A stretch of DNA of 35,314 nt from Burkholderiaceae bacterium (GTDB lineage: Bacteria; Pseudomonadota; Gammaproteobacteria; Burkholderiales; Burkholderiaceae_C): assembly GCA_023954095.1 (NCBI GenBank), contig JAMLIQ010000026.1, positions 1-35,314 on the forward strand. Direction: 5' to 3'. Position numbers and translations under genes: made by a program. Shown in pieces: positions 15,117 to 22,246 of this stretch (the first letter of the stretch is position 1; each line of letters starts with the position of its first letter). Below the pieces are notes generated by a model. That model was not told the DNA's origin. It saw nothing but the letters and a program-made list of their open reading frames with translations, and ran no database searches.

Positions 15117-16139
15117 TCAGACCGGTGCCTGCACGCGGCGCACGGTCTGGTCGATGGCGCCAAAGATGCTCTGGCCGCTGGCGTCGAGCATCTCGATGTG
15201 CACGCGGTCACCGAAGTGCAGGAAAGGCGTGGCAGGCGCGCCGCCCTCGATGGCTTCGTACATGCGCACCTCGGCCAGGCAGCAGTACCCTACGCCGCCG
15301 TTGGCGATGCTGGAGCCATGCAGGCTGCCCTGCTTGTTCGACACCGTACCCGACCCCACGATGGAGCCCGCCGCCATGGCGCGGGTCTTGGTCACATGCG
15401 CCACCAGTTGCGCAAAGCTGAAGGCCATGTCTTCCCCCGCGTTGGGACAGCCAAAGGGCTGGCCGTTGAGCGCGACCCGCAGCGGCAGGTGCAGCTTGGC
15501 GTCCTGCCAGGCGCTGCCCAGTTCGTCGGGCGTAACGGCCACGGGCGAGAAGCTGCTCGCGGGTTTGGACTGGAAGAAGCCGAAACCCTTGGCCAGCTCG
15601 GCCGGAATCAGGTTGCGCAGCGAGACGTCGTTGACCAGCATCACCAGCCGGATGGCCTGGCCGCACTGGGCCACGCTGGCGCCCAGAGGCAGATCACCCG
15701 TGACCACGGCCACCTCGGCTTCCAGGTCAATGCCCCAGTCCTCGGAGATTGCGTCAATGGGATCGCGCGGGCCGACGAACGAGTCCGACCCGCCCTGGTA
15801 CATCAGCGGGTCGGTCCAGAAGGACGGCGGCACCTCGCTGCCACGGGCCTTGCGCACCAGCTCCACATGGTTGAGGTAGGCCGAACCGTCGGCCCACTGG
15901 TAGGCGCGCGGCAGGGGGGAATGGCATTGCGCCGGGTCAAAAGGCTGGGCCCCTGCGGCATTCCCGGCGTTCAGGGCGTCGGAGACTGCCTGCAACAGCG
16001 GTGCGCAGCGCTCCCAGTCATCGAGCGCGGCCTGCAGCGTGGGCGCAATCTGCGGCACGGCCAGGCATTGCGAAAGATCGCGGCGCACAACGACGAGGGT
16101 GCCGTCGCGGCCTCCGGCTTTGAGGGTGGCAAGTTTCAT
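15117..16139 (-). CDS. Fumarylacetoacetate hydrolase (FAH) family protein
   Basis: 340 residues. The FAH fold's metal site is visible as SEDWGIDLEAEVAVVTGDLP (Glu-x-Glu), with VMLVNDVSLRNLIPAELAKG and FGFFQSKPASSFSPVAVTPD as the catalytic-loop and substrate regions. MAAGSIVGSGTVSN is the conserved 'G..I.SGTV' turn. The family hydrolyses C-C bonds of acylpyruvate-like products such as fumarylacetoacetate or fumarylpyruvate. The ATG at 16139 begins at MKLATLKAGGRDGT, the expected N-terminal strand; the longer frame adds 24 unconserved residues. Lies 14 nt from the downstream isomerase, consistent with consecutive steps. Confidence 0.87.
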   Translation of the reverse strand: MKLATLKAGGRDGTLVVVRRDLSQCLAVPQIAPTLQAALDDWERCAPLLQAVSDALNAGNAAGAQPFDPAQCHSPLPRAYQWADGSAYLNHVELVRKARGSEVPPSFWTDPLMYQGGSDSFVGPRDPIDAISEDWGIDLEAEVAVVTGDLPLGASVAQCGQAIRLVMLVNDVSLRNLIPAELAKGFGFFQSKPASSFSPVAVTPDELGSAWQDAKLHLPLRVALNGQPFGCPNAGEDMAFSFAQLVAHVTKTRAMAAGSIVGSGTVSNKQGSLHGSSIANGGVGYCCLAEVRMYEAIEGGAPATPFLHFGDRVHIEMLDASGQSIFGAIDQTVRRVQAPV

Positions 16140-16274
16140 GGTGCAAACCTTGGAAGAATCAGGATCAAACCCATGCACGCAAGCATGCGGCAGCCCGACC
16201 GGCAGGTGCACAGCACTCTGCCGGACCAGGCGCGCAGCGTGCGGGCTGGTTTAGCGGGGTTGATTCCGTTTCCA

Positions 16275-16318
16275 AATCATTCGTGTCTAGACGCGAAGCA
16301 GCAACGACACGGATGGTT
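16275..16318 (-). other. Hairpin in the dctP-FAH gap (possible attenuator or mRNA-end protector)
   Basis: AATCATTCGTGTC (16275-16287) and GACACGGATGGTT (16306-16318) are inverted repeats matching at 11 of 13 positions, with an 18-base loop. The hairpin lies 12 nt downstream of the dctP stop in the direction of transcription, inside a 190-nt gap (16140-16329) that is otherwise empty. There is no strong U tract, so partial read-through or 3'-end protection is likelier than full termination. Confidence 0.5.
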
Positions 16319-16329
16319 CAGAAATGGAA

Positions 16330-17328
16330 TTACTTGGCAGCGAGCTGGTCGGTGACTTCCTTGTAGAGACCTTCACCCACGCTGGGAATGAACATCTTCC
16401 ACACGGGCTGCACCTTCTCGCGCATGCGGTCGTGCTCGGCATCGGTCACATCGTTCACGATCAGGCCCTTGGCCGCCATGGCCGCCTGGGCCGACTTGGC
16501 CTGGTCGCGCGCCACGCCGCGCTGGAAGGCGCGCGCCTCCAGGGCGGCGTCCTTCAGGATCTTGCGGTCGCCTTCGCTCAGTTTGTCCCAGAACTTCTTG
16601 GACACCAGCGGAATGAAGGCGCCATAGCTGTGGCGGGTCAGCGAGAGGTACTTCTGCACTTCATTGAGCTTGAGCGCGGCGATCACGGCCGTAGGGGTGC
16701 CCTGGCCATCGACCGTGCGCGTCTCCAGCGCAGTGTAGAGCTCGGGTACGGCCAGCGGCACCGGGTTGGCGCCCAGCGCCTTGACGGTTTCCTGCGAAAT
16801 CTTGGCCTGCACGGCGCGGAACTTCAGACCGGCAAAGTCTTCGACCTTGGCAATCGGGTGCTTGCTGTTGGTGGCGTTGAAGAAGCCGTTTTCCCAGTAG
16901 GCCAGCCCGACAAGGCCCTTCTCGGGAAGCATGGCGAGCAGTTTGTCGCCCACCGGGCCGTCCAGCACCTTCTCGGCCTGCTGCACATTGGCAAACAGGA
17001 AGGGGAAATCGAGGATTTCGTATTCCTTGACCATGCCGGTCAGCGTCGTGGTCTGCGGCACGGTGAACTCGATGGTGCCGCCCTGCAGCGCCGAGGTGAC
17101 CTGTACGTCGTTGCCCAGCGCACCGGCATAAAAACCCTTGATCTTGATTTTGCCGCCGCTCTTGGCATCGACCAGTTCAATGAACTTGGCCACGCCCTGG
17201 CCCTGGTGGGATTTCTCGGGCAGCGTGACAGCGAACTTGGCCGTGACCTGGGCCGCCGCAGTCAAGGGAACGGCCGCCGCAAAGCTACCGGCAAGGGCCA
17301 GCGCCATCAGTTTGGAAAGAGCTTTCAT
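16330..17328 (-). CDS. dctP: TRAP transporter solute-binding protein
   Basis: 332 residues. The signal peptide covers about residues 1-26 (LMALALAGSFAAAVPLTAAAQ). The DctP-fold body shows FYAGALGNDVQVTSALQGGT, DFPFLFANVQQAEKVLDGPV, GLKFRAVQAKISQETVKALG with the Arg that usually salt-bridges the substrate carboxylate, and PLAVPELYTALETRTVDGQG. It delivers an organic acid to the DctQM membrane pair. GGAGAC precedes the ATG at 17328. It lies after dctM in the operon and is followed by a hairpin that may keep its message abundant. The ligand may be an aromatic or dicarboxylic acid, judging from the flanking enzymes. Confidence 0.92.
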   Translation of the reverse strand: MKALSKLMALALAGSFAAAVPLTAAAQVTAKFAVTLPEKSHQGQGVAKFIELVDAKSGGKIKIKGFYAGALGNDVQVTSALQGGTIEFTVPQTTTLTGMVKEYEILDFPFLFANVQQAEKVLDGPVGDKLLAMLPEKGLVGLAYWENGFFNATNSKHPIAKVEDFAGLKFRAVQAKISQETVKALGANPVPLAVPELYTALETRTVDGQGTPTAVIAALKLNEVQKYLSLTRHSYGAFIPLVSKKFWDKLSEGDRKILKDAALEARAFQRGVARDQAKSAQAAMAAKGLIVNDVTDAEHDRMREKVQPVWKMFIPSVGEGLYKEVTDQLAAK

Positions 17329-17366
17329 GGGGTTGTCTCCTGGGTTGAAAAACGGAAAATGGGACA

Positions 17367-18644
17367 TCAGCGCCACCAGCCTGCCGGCACCAACACCAGC
17401 GCCGGCCACAGCACCAGCGCGGCCAGCACCGCCAGTTCGGCCAGCAGGAAAGGCATGACGCCCCGCGCCGCCTGGCCCAGCGTCACCTTGCCAATCGAAC
17501 TGACCACGTTCAGCACCACACCCACGGGCGGCGTGATCATGCCGAGCGAGCAGTTGATGATGAAGATGACACCGAAGTACACCGGGTCGATGCCCGCCTG
17601 TTGCGCGATGGGCAGAAACACCGGCGTGAAAATGAGCACGATGGGAATGAAATCGAGCACCATGCCCGCGAGGAACACCACCAGCATCATCGCGGCAGTG
17701 AGCGCCAGCGGGTGCTCACCCAGAGCGCTCAGCCAGCCGCCCACCTGGCCCGGCACATCGGCAATGGTGACCATGTACGAGGCCACCATGGCCAGGCTGG
17801 CCAGCAGCAGCACCACGGCGGTGGTACGCGCCGTGACCAGCAGGCAGTGGTAGATGTTGGACAGGGTCAGTTCGCGGTAAACCACGGCACCGACAAACAT
17901 CGCATACGCTGCTGCCACCACCGCCGCCTCGGTGGGTGTGAAGATGCCGAATTTCAGGCCGCCGATGATGATCACCGGCAGCAGCAGCGCCCAGAAGCCC
18001 TGGCCGAGCAGCGCGAGGCGCTCGCCCCAGGGCTTGCGCGGCGCCACGTGCATGCTGGCGCGGCGCGACACCAGCCACCAGGCGATGACCAGGGCGCCGC
18101 CCATCATCACCCCCGGCACGATGCCGGCCAGGAACAGCCGCGTGATCGACACGTTGGCCACCACGCCAAACAGCAGGAAGCCGATCGATGGCGGAATGAC
18201 CGGCGCGATGATGCCGCCCGCCGCCATCAGCCCGCAGGCGCGCGCCGGGTCGTAACCGGCCTGGCGCATCATGGGCACCAAAATGGCCGCCAGCGCTGCG
18301 GTATCTGCCACGGCCGAACCTGACAGACTGGCCAGCAGGATGGCGGCAAAAATCGCCACATAGCCCAGACCACCGCGCAAATGGCCCACAAAGGCACCGG
18401 CCATCGCCACGATGCGGCGCGAGAGCCCGCCCGCATTCATGAATTCACCGGCCAGGATGAAGAAGGGCACGGCCATGAGCACAAAGTTGTCGGCCCCGCC
18501 AATCGCGTTCTGCACGACGATCTGCGAGTCGAACTGGCCCAATTGGAACATCACGGCGACGCCGGAGAACAGCAGTGCAAAGGCAATCGGCATGCCCAGC
18601 GCAATGAGCAGCAGCAGCACGGCGAGAAAAATGAAGGCGCTCAC
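17367..18644 (-). CDS. dctM: TRAP transporter large permease
   Basis: 425 residues, the usual size of DctM. It is almost entirely hydrophobic with about 12 helices. Family motifs are MPIAFALLFSGVAVMFQLG near the start, PFFILAGEFMNAGGLSRRI, SGSAVADTAALAAILVPMM, and GMITPPVGVVLNVVSSIGKV near the end. It is the ion-coupled substrate channel of the transporter. The start overlaps the end of dctQ by four bases. An inner-membrane complex with DctQ is expected, powered by a sodium gradient as in studied TRAP systems. Confidence 0.95.
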   Translation of the reverse strand: MSAFIFLAVLLLLIALGMPIAFALLFSGVAVMFQLGQFDSQIVVQNAIGGADNFVLMAVPFFILAGEFMNAGGLSRRIVAMAGAFVGHLRGGLGYVAIFAAILLASLSGSAVADTAALAAILVPMMRQAGYDPARACGLMAAGGIIAPVIPPSIGFLLFGVVANVSITRLFLAGIVPGVMMGGALVIAWWLVSRRASMHVAPRKPWGERLALLGQGFWALLLPVIIIGGLKFGIFTPTEAAVVAAAYAMFVGAVVYRELTLSNIYHCLLVTARTTAVVLLLASLAMVASYMVTIADVPGQVGGWLSALGEHPLALTAAMMLVVFLAGMVLDFIPIVLIFTPVFLPIAQQAGIDPVYFGVIFIINCSLGMITPPVGVVLNVVSSIGKVTLGQAARGVMPFLLAELAVLAALVLWPALVLVPAGWWR

Positions 18645-19198
18645 CGTGGTTCTCCCTTGTTCTCGTCCGACGCCACCTCGGGCATCTTCTCCAGAATGCG
18701 GTCACCCAGGTCTTTGGTCAGCGCCGAGCTGTCGGCGCTGCGCAGCGTTTGCCAGATGTTGTTGGCGATGGCCAGCGCCATCCCGCCCCCAAACACAATG
18801 GCCACGCCGTACAGCCAGCCGTAGGAAATGCCGAGCACCGGGTAGCTGTTGCCCAGGTTGATCTGCATCTGCTTCCAGCCGCCCACCAGGAACATGCCGC
18901 AGGCCCACAGCATCAGGCCGCCCGTGAGTACCACCAGCAGTTTGCGGCCGGCCAGCGGCAGGCGCTCGACCAGCGCATCAAACCCGATGTGCGCGCGCTG
19001 CACCGACGCCAGGATGGCGCCCAGGAAGATCAGCCACACAAAGAGCAGCCGCGAGAGTTCTTCGGACACCGCAATGCCCGAGTCGAACGCGTAGCGCAGC
19101 ACCACGTTGCCAAACACCAGCACCGCCATCAGCGCCAGGCAGGCGACGATGACGATCTCCAGTGCACGCACGCAGGCGCGTCCAAAGCGGTGGGCCAT
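18641..19198 (-). CDS. dctQ: TRAP transporter small permease
   Basis: 185 residues with four membrane helices: ALEIVIVACLALMAVLVFGN, RLLFVWLIFLGAILASVQRA, KLLVVLTGGLMLWACGMFLV and the last around YGVAIVFGGGMALAIAN. The segment SEELSRLLFVWLIFLGA is the DctQ signature. It ends with a charged cytoplasmic tail. It forms the membrane complex with DctM, whose gene it overlaps by four bases. It begins 31 nt after the VOC gene stop. Confidence 0.93.
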   Translation of the reverse strand: MAHRFGRACVRALEIVIVACLALMAVLVFGNVVLRYAFDSGIAVSEELSRLLFVWLIFLGAILASVQRAHIGFDALVERLPLAGRKLLVVLTGGLMLWACGMFLVGGWKQMQINLGNSYPVLGISYGWLYGVAIVFGGGMALAIANNIWQTLRSADSSALTKDLGDRILEKMPEVASDENKGEPR

Positions 19199-19229
19199 GG
19201 CGTGGTCCTTTCGGTGCTGCGTCGGGGGG

Positions 19230-19766
19230 TTACTTGGCGTAGCTGCCGTCGTGCATCCAGGCAGCGTGCTTGGGCGCCTTCTTGGTCTGTGCCCATTCGT
19301 TGAGCATGTCCCACTTCACGTCGTCGAGCTTCTTCATCATCTCGGACGTGCCGGTGTTCACGGCCAGTTCCAGCCGGTGGCCGCTGGGGTCGCGGAAGTA
19401 GATGGACTTGAAGATGGTGTGCTCGGTCGGGCCGATCACCTCGATGCCATCGGCCTCCAGGCGCGCCTTGGCCTCCATCATTTCCTCCATGCTGCCCACT
19501 TCCATGGCCAGGTGCTGCGTCCAGGTGGGGGTATTGCGGTCACGGTCCATCGGCGGCTTGGTCGGCAGTTCGAAGAACGCCAGGATGTTGCCGCCTCCGG
19601 CATCCAGGAAGATGTGCATGTAGGGATCGGGTTCTTTCGTCGAAGGCACTTCGTCTTCGGCAATCGCCAGGATGAAATCCATGTTCAGGTACTTGGCATA
19701 CCACTCCACGGTTTGCTTGGCGTCGATGCAGCGATAAGCCACATGGTGAAATTTCTTGATCTTCAT
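19230..19766 (-). CDS. VOC-superfamily metalloenzyme, first gene of the TRAP/FAH operon
   Basis: 178 residues: two beta-alpha-beta-beta-beta modules (about 1-70 and 82-137) and a C-terminal helical extension. Candidate metal ligands are His8 (or His7) in FHHVAYRC, Glu66 in ILAFFEL, His85 in WTQHLAMEVG and Glu133 in DPSGHRLELAV. The spacing 8/66/85/133 resembles glyoxalase I (5/56/74/122 in E. coli), while His8-His85-Glu133 alone would also make a dioxygenase-type facial triad. GGAGACAAGGC precedes the ATG. It could be a glyoxalase, an isomerase, or the ring-cleaving dioxygenase that this operon otherwise lacks. Function not established. Confidence 0.8.
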   Translation of the reverse strand: MKIKKFHHVAYRCIDAKQTVEWYAKYLNMDFILAIAEDEVPSTKEPDPYMHIFLDAGGGNILAFFELPTKPPMDRDRNTPTWTQHLAMEVGSMEEMMEAKARLEADGIEVIGPTEHTIFKSIYFRDPSGHRLELAVNTGTSEMMKKLDDVKWDMLNEWAQTKKAPKHAAWMHDGSYAK

Positions 19767-19818
19767 GCCTTGTCTCCAGTCGATGAACCAGTGCCTGAAC
19801 CAGAACCCGCCGCAACGG

Positions 19819-19839
19819 CAGTGCGGACACTGCGCACTG
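19819..19839. promoter_or_regulatory. Palindrome in the LysR/operon divergent region (candidate operator)
   Basis: CAGTGCG-N7-CGCACTG is a perfect 7+7 inverted repeat, and an offset palindrome GCAGTG-N4-CACTGC is nested in it. It sits 53-73 bp upstream of the VOC start codon and 110 bp from the lysR start, a normal place for a LysR-type operator. It is not a textbook T-N11-A box. An AT-rich run with ATCATTCAAA...TTTTTTGAT (19906-19929) near lysR is a second candidate. Confidence 0.4.
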
Positions 19840-19948
19840 TGGGGCGGTTCGCCTGCAGCACTCGGGCTGCCTGGCGATGTGTTGCATTACAAACCTTTGG
19901 AATCTATCATTCAAACGGTTTTTTTTGATTCACTTATAAGATTAACAA

Positions 19949-20872
19949 ATGAATGTCAGCTTGCGCCAGTTGCGCGCCTTGGTGGCGCTGGCCCGCACGG
20001 GCAGCTTTACCCAGGCGGCGGGTTCGCTGCACGTGACGCAATCGGCGCTCAGCGGCCTGATCAAGGAACTGGAGCAGGGGCTGGGCGTGCGCCTGGTGGA
20101 CCGCAACACCCGCAGCATCAGCCTCACCGAAGTAGGCCGCAGCTTTGTTCCCCTGGTGGAAAAAACCCTGCAGGATCTTGATAGTGCCCTGGCCAGCATC
20201 GACGATCTCAAGGCCTTGCGCAAAGGCATGGTGCGCATCGCTGCACCGCAGCTGATGGCCTGCACCCTGCTGCCCGATGTGATTGCCGCCTACCGCGCCG
20301 AGCACCCCGGCGTGCAGGTGCGCCTGACCGACTGCGCCGTCGAGAACGTGCTGACACGGGTGGCCGCAGGGGAAGTGGATTTCGGCATCGGCCCCGAGCG
20401 CGCCACCAGTGCAGACATTGCAGCCCAACCGCTGTTCGAGATGCCCTTCATGGTGGTCTTCCCCCAAGGCCACGCACTGGAAGCCCTGCCCCGCATCTGC
20501 TGGAGCGATGTGGTGCAGCACCCCTTCATTGCGCTGCAGGGCCAGTTCACCGAGCGTCTGGCGCTGGACCTGCATGTGTCCCTGCAAAAATTGACGCTGC
20601 ACCCGAGCAACGAGGTGGCCTTCATGACCACGGCGCTGAGCATGGTCAGCGCGCGGCTGGGCATCACCGCGTGCCTGCCCTACGCCACCTCCCTGGTGCA
20701 GCTGCACCACTTGCAGATGCGTCCCCTGCACGAGCCCGAACTGCGACGCACCTTCCAGGTCTACATGCGCGGCAACACGTCGCCGTCACCCGCTGCGGCG
20801 AAGTTCATGGAATTCCTGTTCGCGTATGTAGCCTCGCACGGCTGGAACGCACCGCAAGAGCCTGCTGCCTAG
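19949..20872 (+). CDS. LysR-family transcriptional regulator
   Basis: 307 residues. The N-terminal winged helix-turn-helix is about residues 1-62: LRQLRALVALARTGSFTQAA, then GSLHVTQSALSGLIKELEQG and GVRLVDRNTRSISLTEVGRS. The rest is the periplasmic-binding-like effector domain (about 90-295). It is divergently placed from the VOC-TRAP-FAH-isomerase operon, 182 bp apart, and so very probably controls it in response to a pathway metabolite. No strong ribosome site is seen. The 40 bp before the start are AT-rich. Its stop codon shares CTAG with the convergent nirE stop. Confidence 0.92.
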   Translation: MNVSLRQLRALVALARTGSFTQAAGSLHVTQSALSGLIKELEQGLGVRLVDRNTRSISLTEVGRSFVPLVEKTLQDLDSALASIDDLKALRKGMVRIAAPQLMACTLLPDVIAAYRAEHPGVQVRLTDCAVENVLTRVAAGEVDFGIGPERATSADIAAQPLFEMPFMVVFPQGHALEALPRICWSDVVQHPFIALQGQFTERLALDLHVSLQKLTLHPSNEVAFMTTALSMVSARLGITACLPYATSLVQLHHLQMRPLHEPELRRTFQVYMRGNTSPSPAAAKFMEFLFAYVASHGWNAPQEPAA

Positions 20873-21732
20873 GCGGCCAGAGGAACGGCCACCAGCGTTG
20901 CCTGGCTGCCAATGCGTGCCTGCAAGGAGACGGTTTCGCCAATCATGATCAGCGCGGGCGGGCACACCTGGTGCTCCAAGCCCAAGGCGGGCAGGTTTTG
21001 CAGCGTGCCGATGATGGTACGCTGGTCGGGCAGGGTGGCGCGTTCGATCAACGCTGCGGGCGTGCCGGGCGGCAAACCATGCTCCATGAGCTTGGCGCAG
21101 ATGACCGGCAAGGTTCCCACACCCATGTAGATCACCACCGTCTGCCGGGGCCGTGCCAGCGCGGCCCAGTCCAGAGCGACACTGCGCTCCTCGCCTTCGC
21201 CCTGCAAATGGCCCGTGGCGAACACCAGCATGCCGGCATGATCGCGGTGGGTGAGCGGAATACCCGTGGCTGCCGCTGCGCCTTGCGCAGCGCTGATGCC
21301 GGGCACGGTTTCACAGGCAATGCCTTCGGCAGCCAGGGCCTCTGCCTCTTCGCCGCCCCGTCCAAATATGTAGGGGTCGCCTCCCTTGAGGCGCACCAGC
21401 GACCGACCCGCCTGTGCCAATCGCACCATGAGATCGATGATCCCCTCTTGCGGCAGGCTGTGGTTGCTGCTCTGTTTGCCCACATAGATCAGTTCTGCGC
21501 CGGTCGGCACATGCTGCAGCACATCCTTGGACACCAGATGGTCGTACAGTACCAAGCTGGCGCCCGCCAGCGCGCGCGCGGCCTTGAGCGTAAGCAGCTC
21601 CGCATCGCCCGGCCCGGCGCCCACCAGCGTCACGCGGCCCCATGCAGAGCGGGGCACGGGGGCCAATGCGGCGGGCGGTGTGTCCGCAGCACGCTGAGCG
21701 GTGTGATGGACGGGTGGGTGGGGGAAATCCAT
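20869..21732 (-). CDS. nirE: Uroporphyrinogen-III C-methyltransferase (SUMT)
   Basis: 287 residues. SUMT motifs are VTLVGAGPGDAELLTLKAAR, DHLVSKDVLQHVP, VRLKGGDPYIFGRGGEEAEA, VPGISAAQGAAAATGIPLTH and VVIYMGVGTLPVIC. It uses two SAM to make precorrin-2, the branch point to siroheme and heme d1. I name it nirE rather than cobA because it abuts the heme d1 cluster and an FNR-type box lies upstream; by sequence alone the two are equivalent. The ATG at 21732 has GGAG five bases upstream. The N-terminal ~25 residues are a His/Pro/Ala-rich lead. It is on the opposite strand from nirC-N. Confidence 0.9.
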   Translation of the reverse strand: MDFPHPPVHHTAQRAADTPPAALAPVPRSAWGRVTLVGAGPGDAELLTLKAARALAGASLVLYDHLVSKDVLQHVPTGAELIYVGKQSSNHSLPQEGIIDLMVRLAQAGRSLVRLKGGDPYIFGRGGEEAEALAAEGIACETVPGISAAQGAAAATGIPLTHRDHAGMLVFATGHLQGEGEERSVALDWAALARPRQTVVIYMGVGTLPVICAKLMEHGLPPGTPAALIERATLPDQRTIIGTLQNLPALGLEHQVCPPALIMIGETVSLQARIGSQATLVAVPLAA

Positions 21733-21771
21733 CGGAACTCCGATACAAAAAGACAGAAAAGGTGTGGGGCC

Positions 21772-21813
21772 ATTGTCAAAAGCCCTTGCCCAACTGTCCT
21801 TGACGAACATCAA
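21772..21813 (-). promoter_or_regulatory. FNR/DNR-type box with a class II promoter for nirE (possibly shared with nirC)
   Basis: TTGAC-GAAC-ATCAA (21800-21813) differs by one base from the TTGAT-N4-ATCAA consensus of FNR/DNR regulators. On the minus strand a GACAAT -10 element (21777-21772) predicts a start near 21765, placing the box centre at about -41.5, ideal for class II activation of nirE. On the plus strand the matching -10 position is weak (gaacat) and the predicted start would fall at about 21848, the nirC ATG itself. Confidence 0.72.
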
Positions 21814-21847
21814 GGACATGTCCGGCCAATGCGGTGAACATCCCTTC

Positions 21848-22246
21848 ATGGCGCCACGATTGTCTCCCTCCTTCCTTCCCTCGCACGGTTCCGCCACCCG
21901 CCAGGGCCGTCGCCTGTGGATGCCGCTGCTGGGACTGGCGCTGCTGGCCGCCAGCAGCGCCCACGCCCAGGCCCCCGACGCTGCCCGGCAGCGTGAGCTG
22001 GTGCGCATGGTGCGCCAGGACTGCGGTTCCTGCCATGGCCTCTATCTGACCGGCGGCCTGGGCCCGGCCCTCACCCGCGAAGCGCTGGCGGACAAGCCCC
22101 TCGATTCCCTGGCCGCCACCATCTACGGCGGACGCCCCGGCACGCCCATGGCGCCCTGGAAGGCCATGCTCAGCGAGGCCGACGCCCTGTGGATCGCCGA
22201 GCAACTGCTCGCCGGCTTCCCTGAACCCTCGAAAGCCCCCCGATGA
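21848..22246 (+). CDS. nirC: Periplasmic c-type cytochrome of heme d1 maturation
   Basis: 132 residues from the ATG at 21848. A basic lead and hydrophobic helix with cleavage after SSAHA (near residue 40) form an export signal. The single heme c site is CGSCH (59-63), and Met101 in GTPMAPW is the likely sixth ligand. NirC is a small monoheme cytochrome implicated in electron transfer during the last step of heme d1 synthesis or to cd1 nitrite reductase. The start is uncertain: an upstream ATG at 21764 would run through the FNR box, and the ATG at 21920 would leave a signal peptide without positive charge. The stop overlaps nirF by four bases. Confidence 0.85.
   Translation: MAPRLSPSFLPSHGSATRQGRRLWMPLLGLALLAASSAHAQAPDAARQRELVRMVRQDCGSCHGLYLTGGLGPALTREALADKPLDSLAATIYGGRPGTPMAPWKAMLSEADALWIAEQLLAGFPEPSKAPR

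Noticed and set aside
14410-16355. Long plus-strand frames opposite the isomerase and FAH genes
   Set aside because: The composition is that of reverse-frame translation, with no recognisable domain. The minus-strand genes have ribosome sites and full family motifs.
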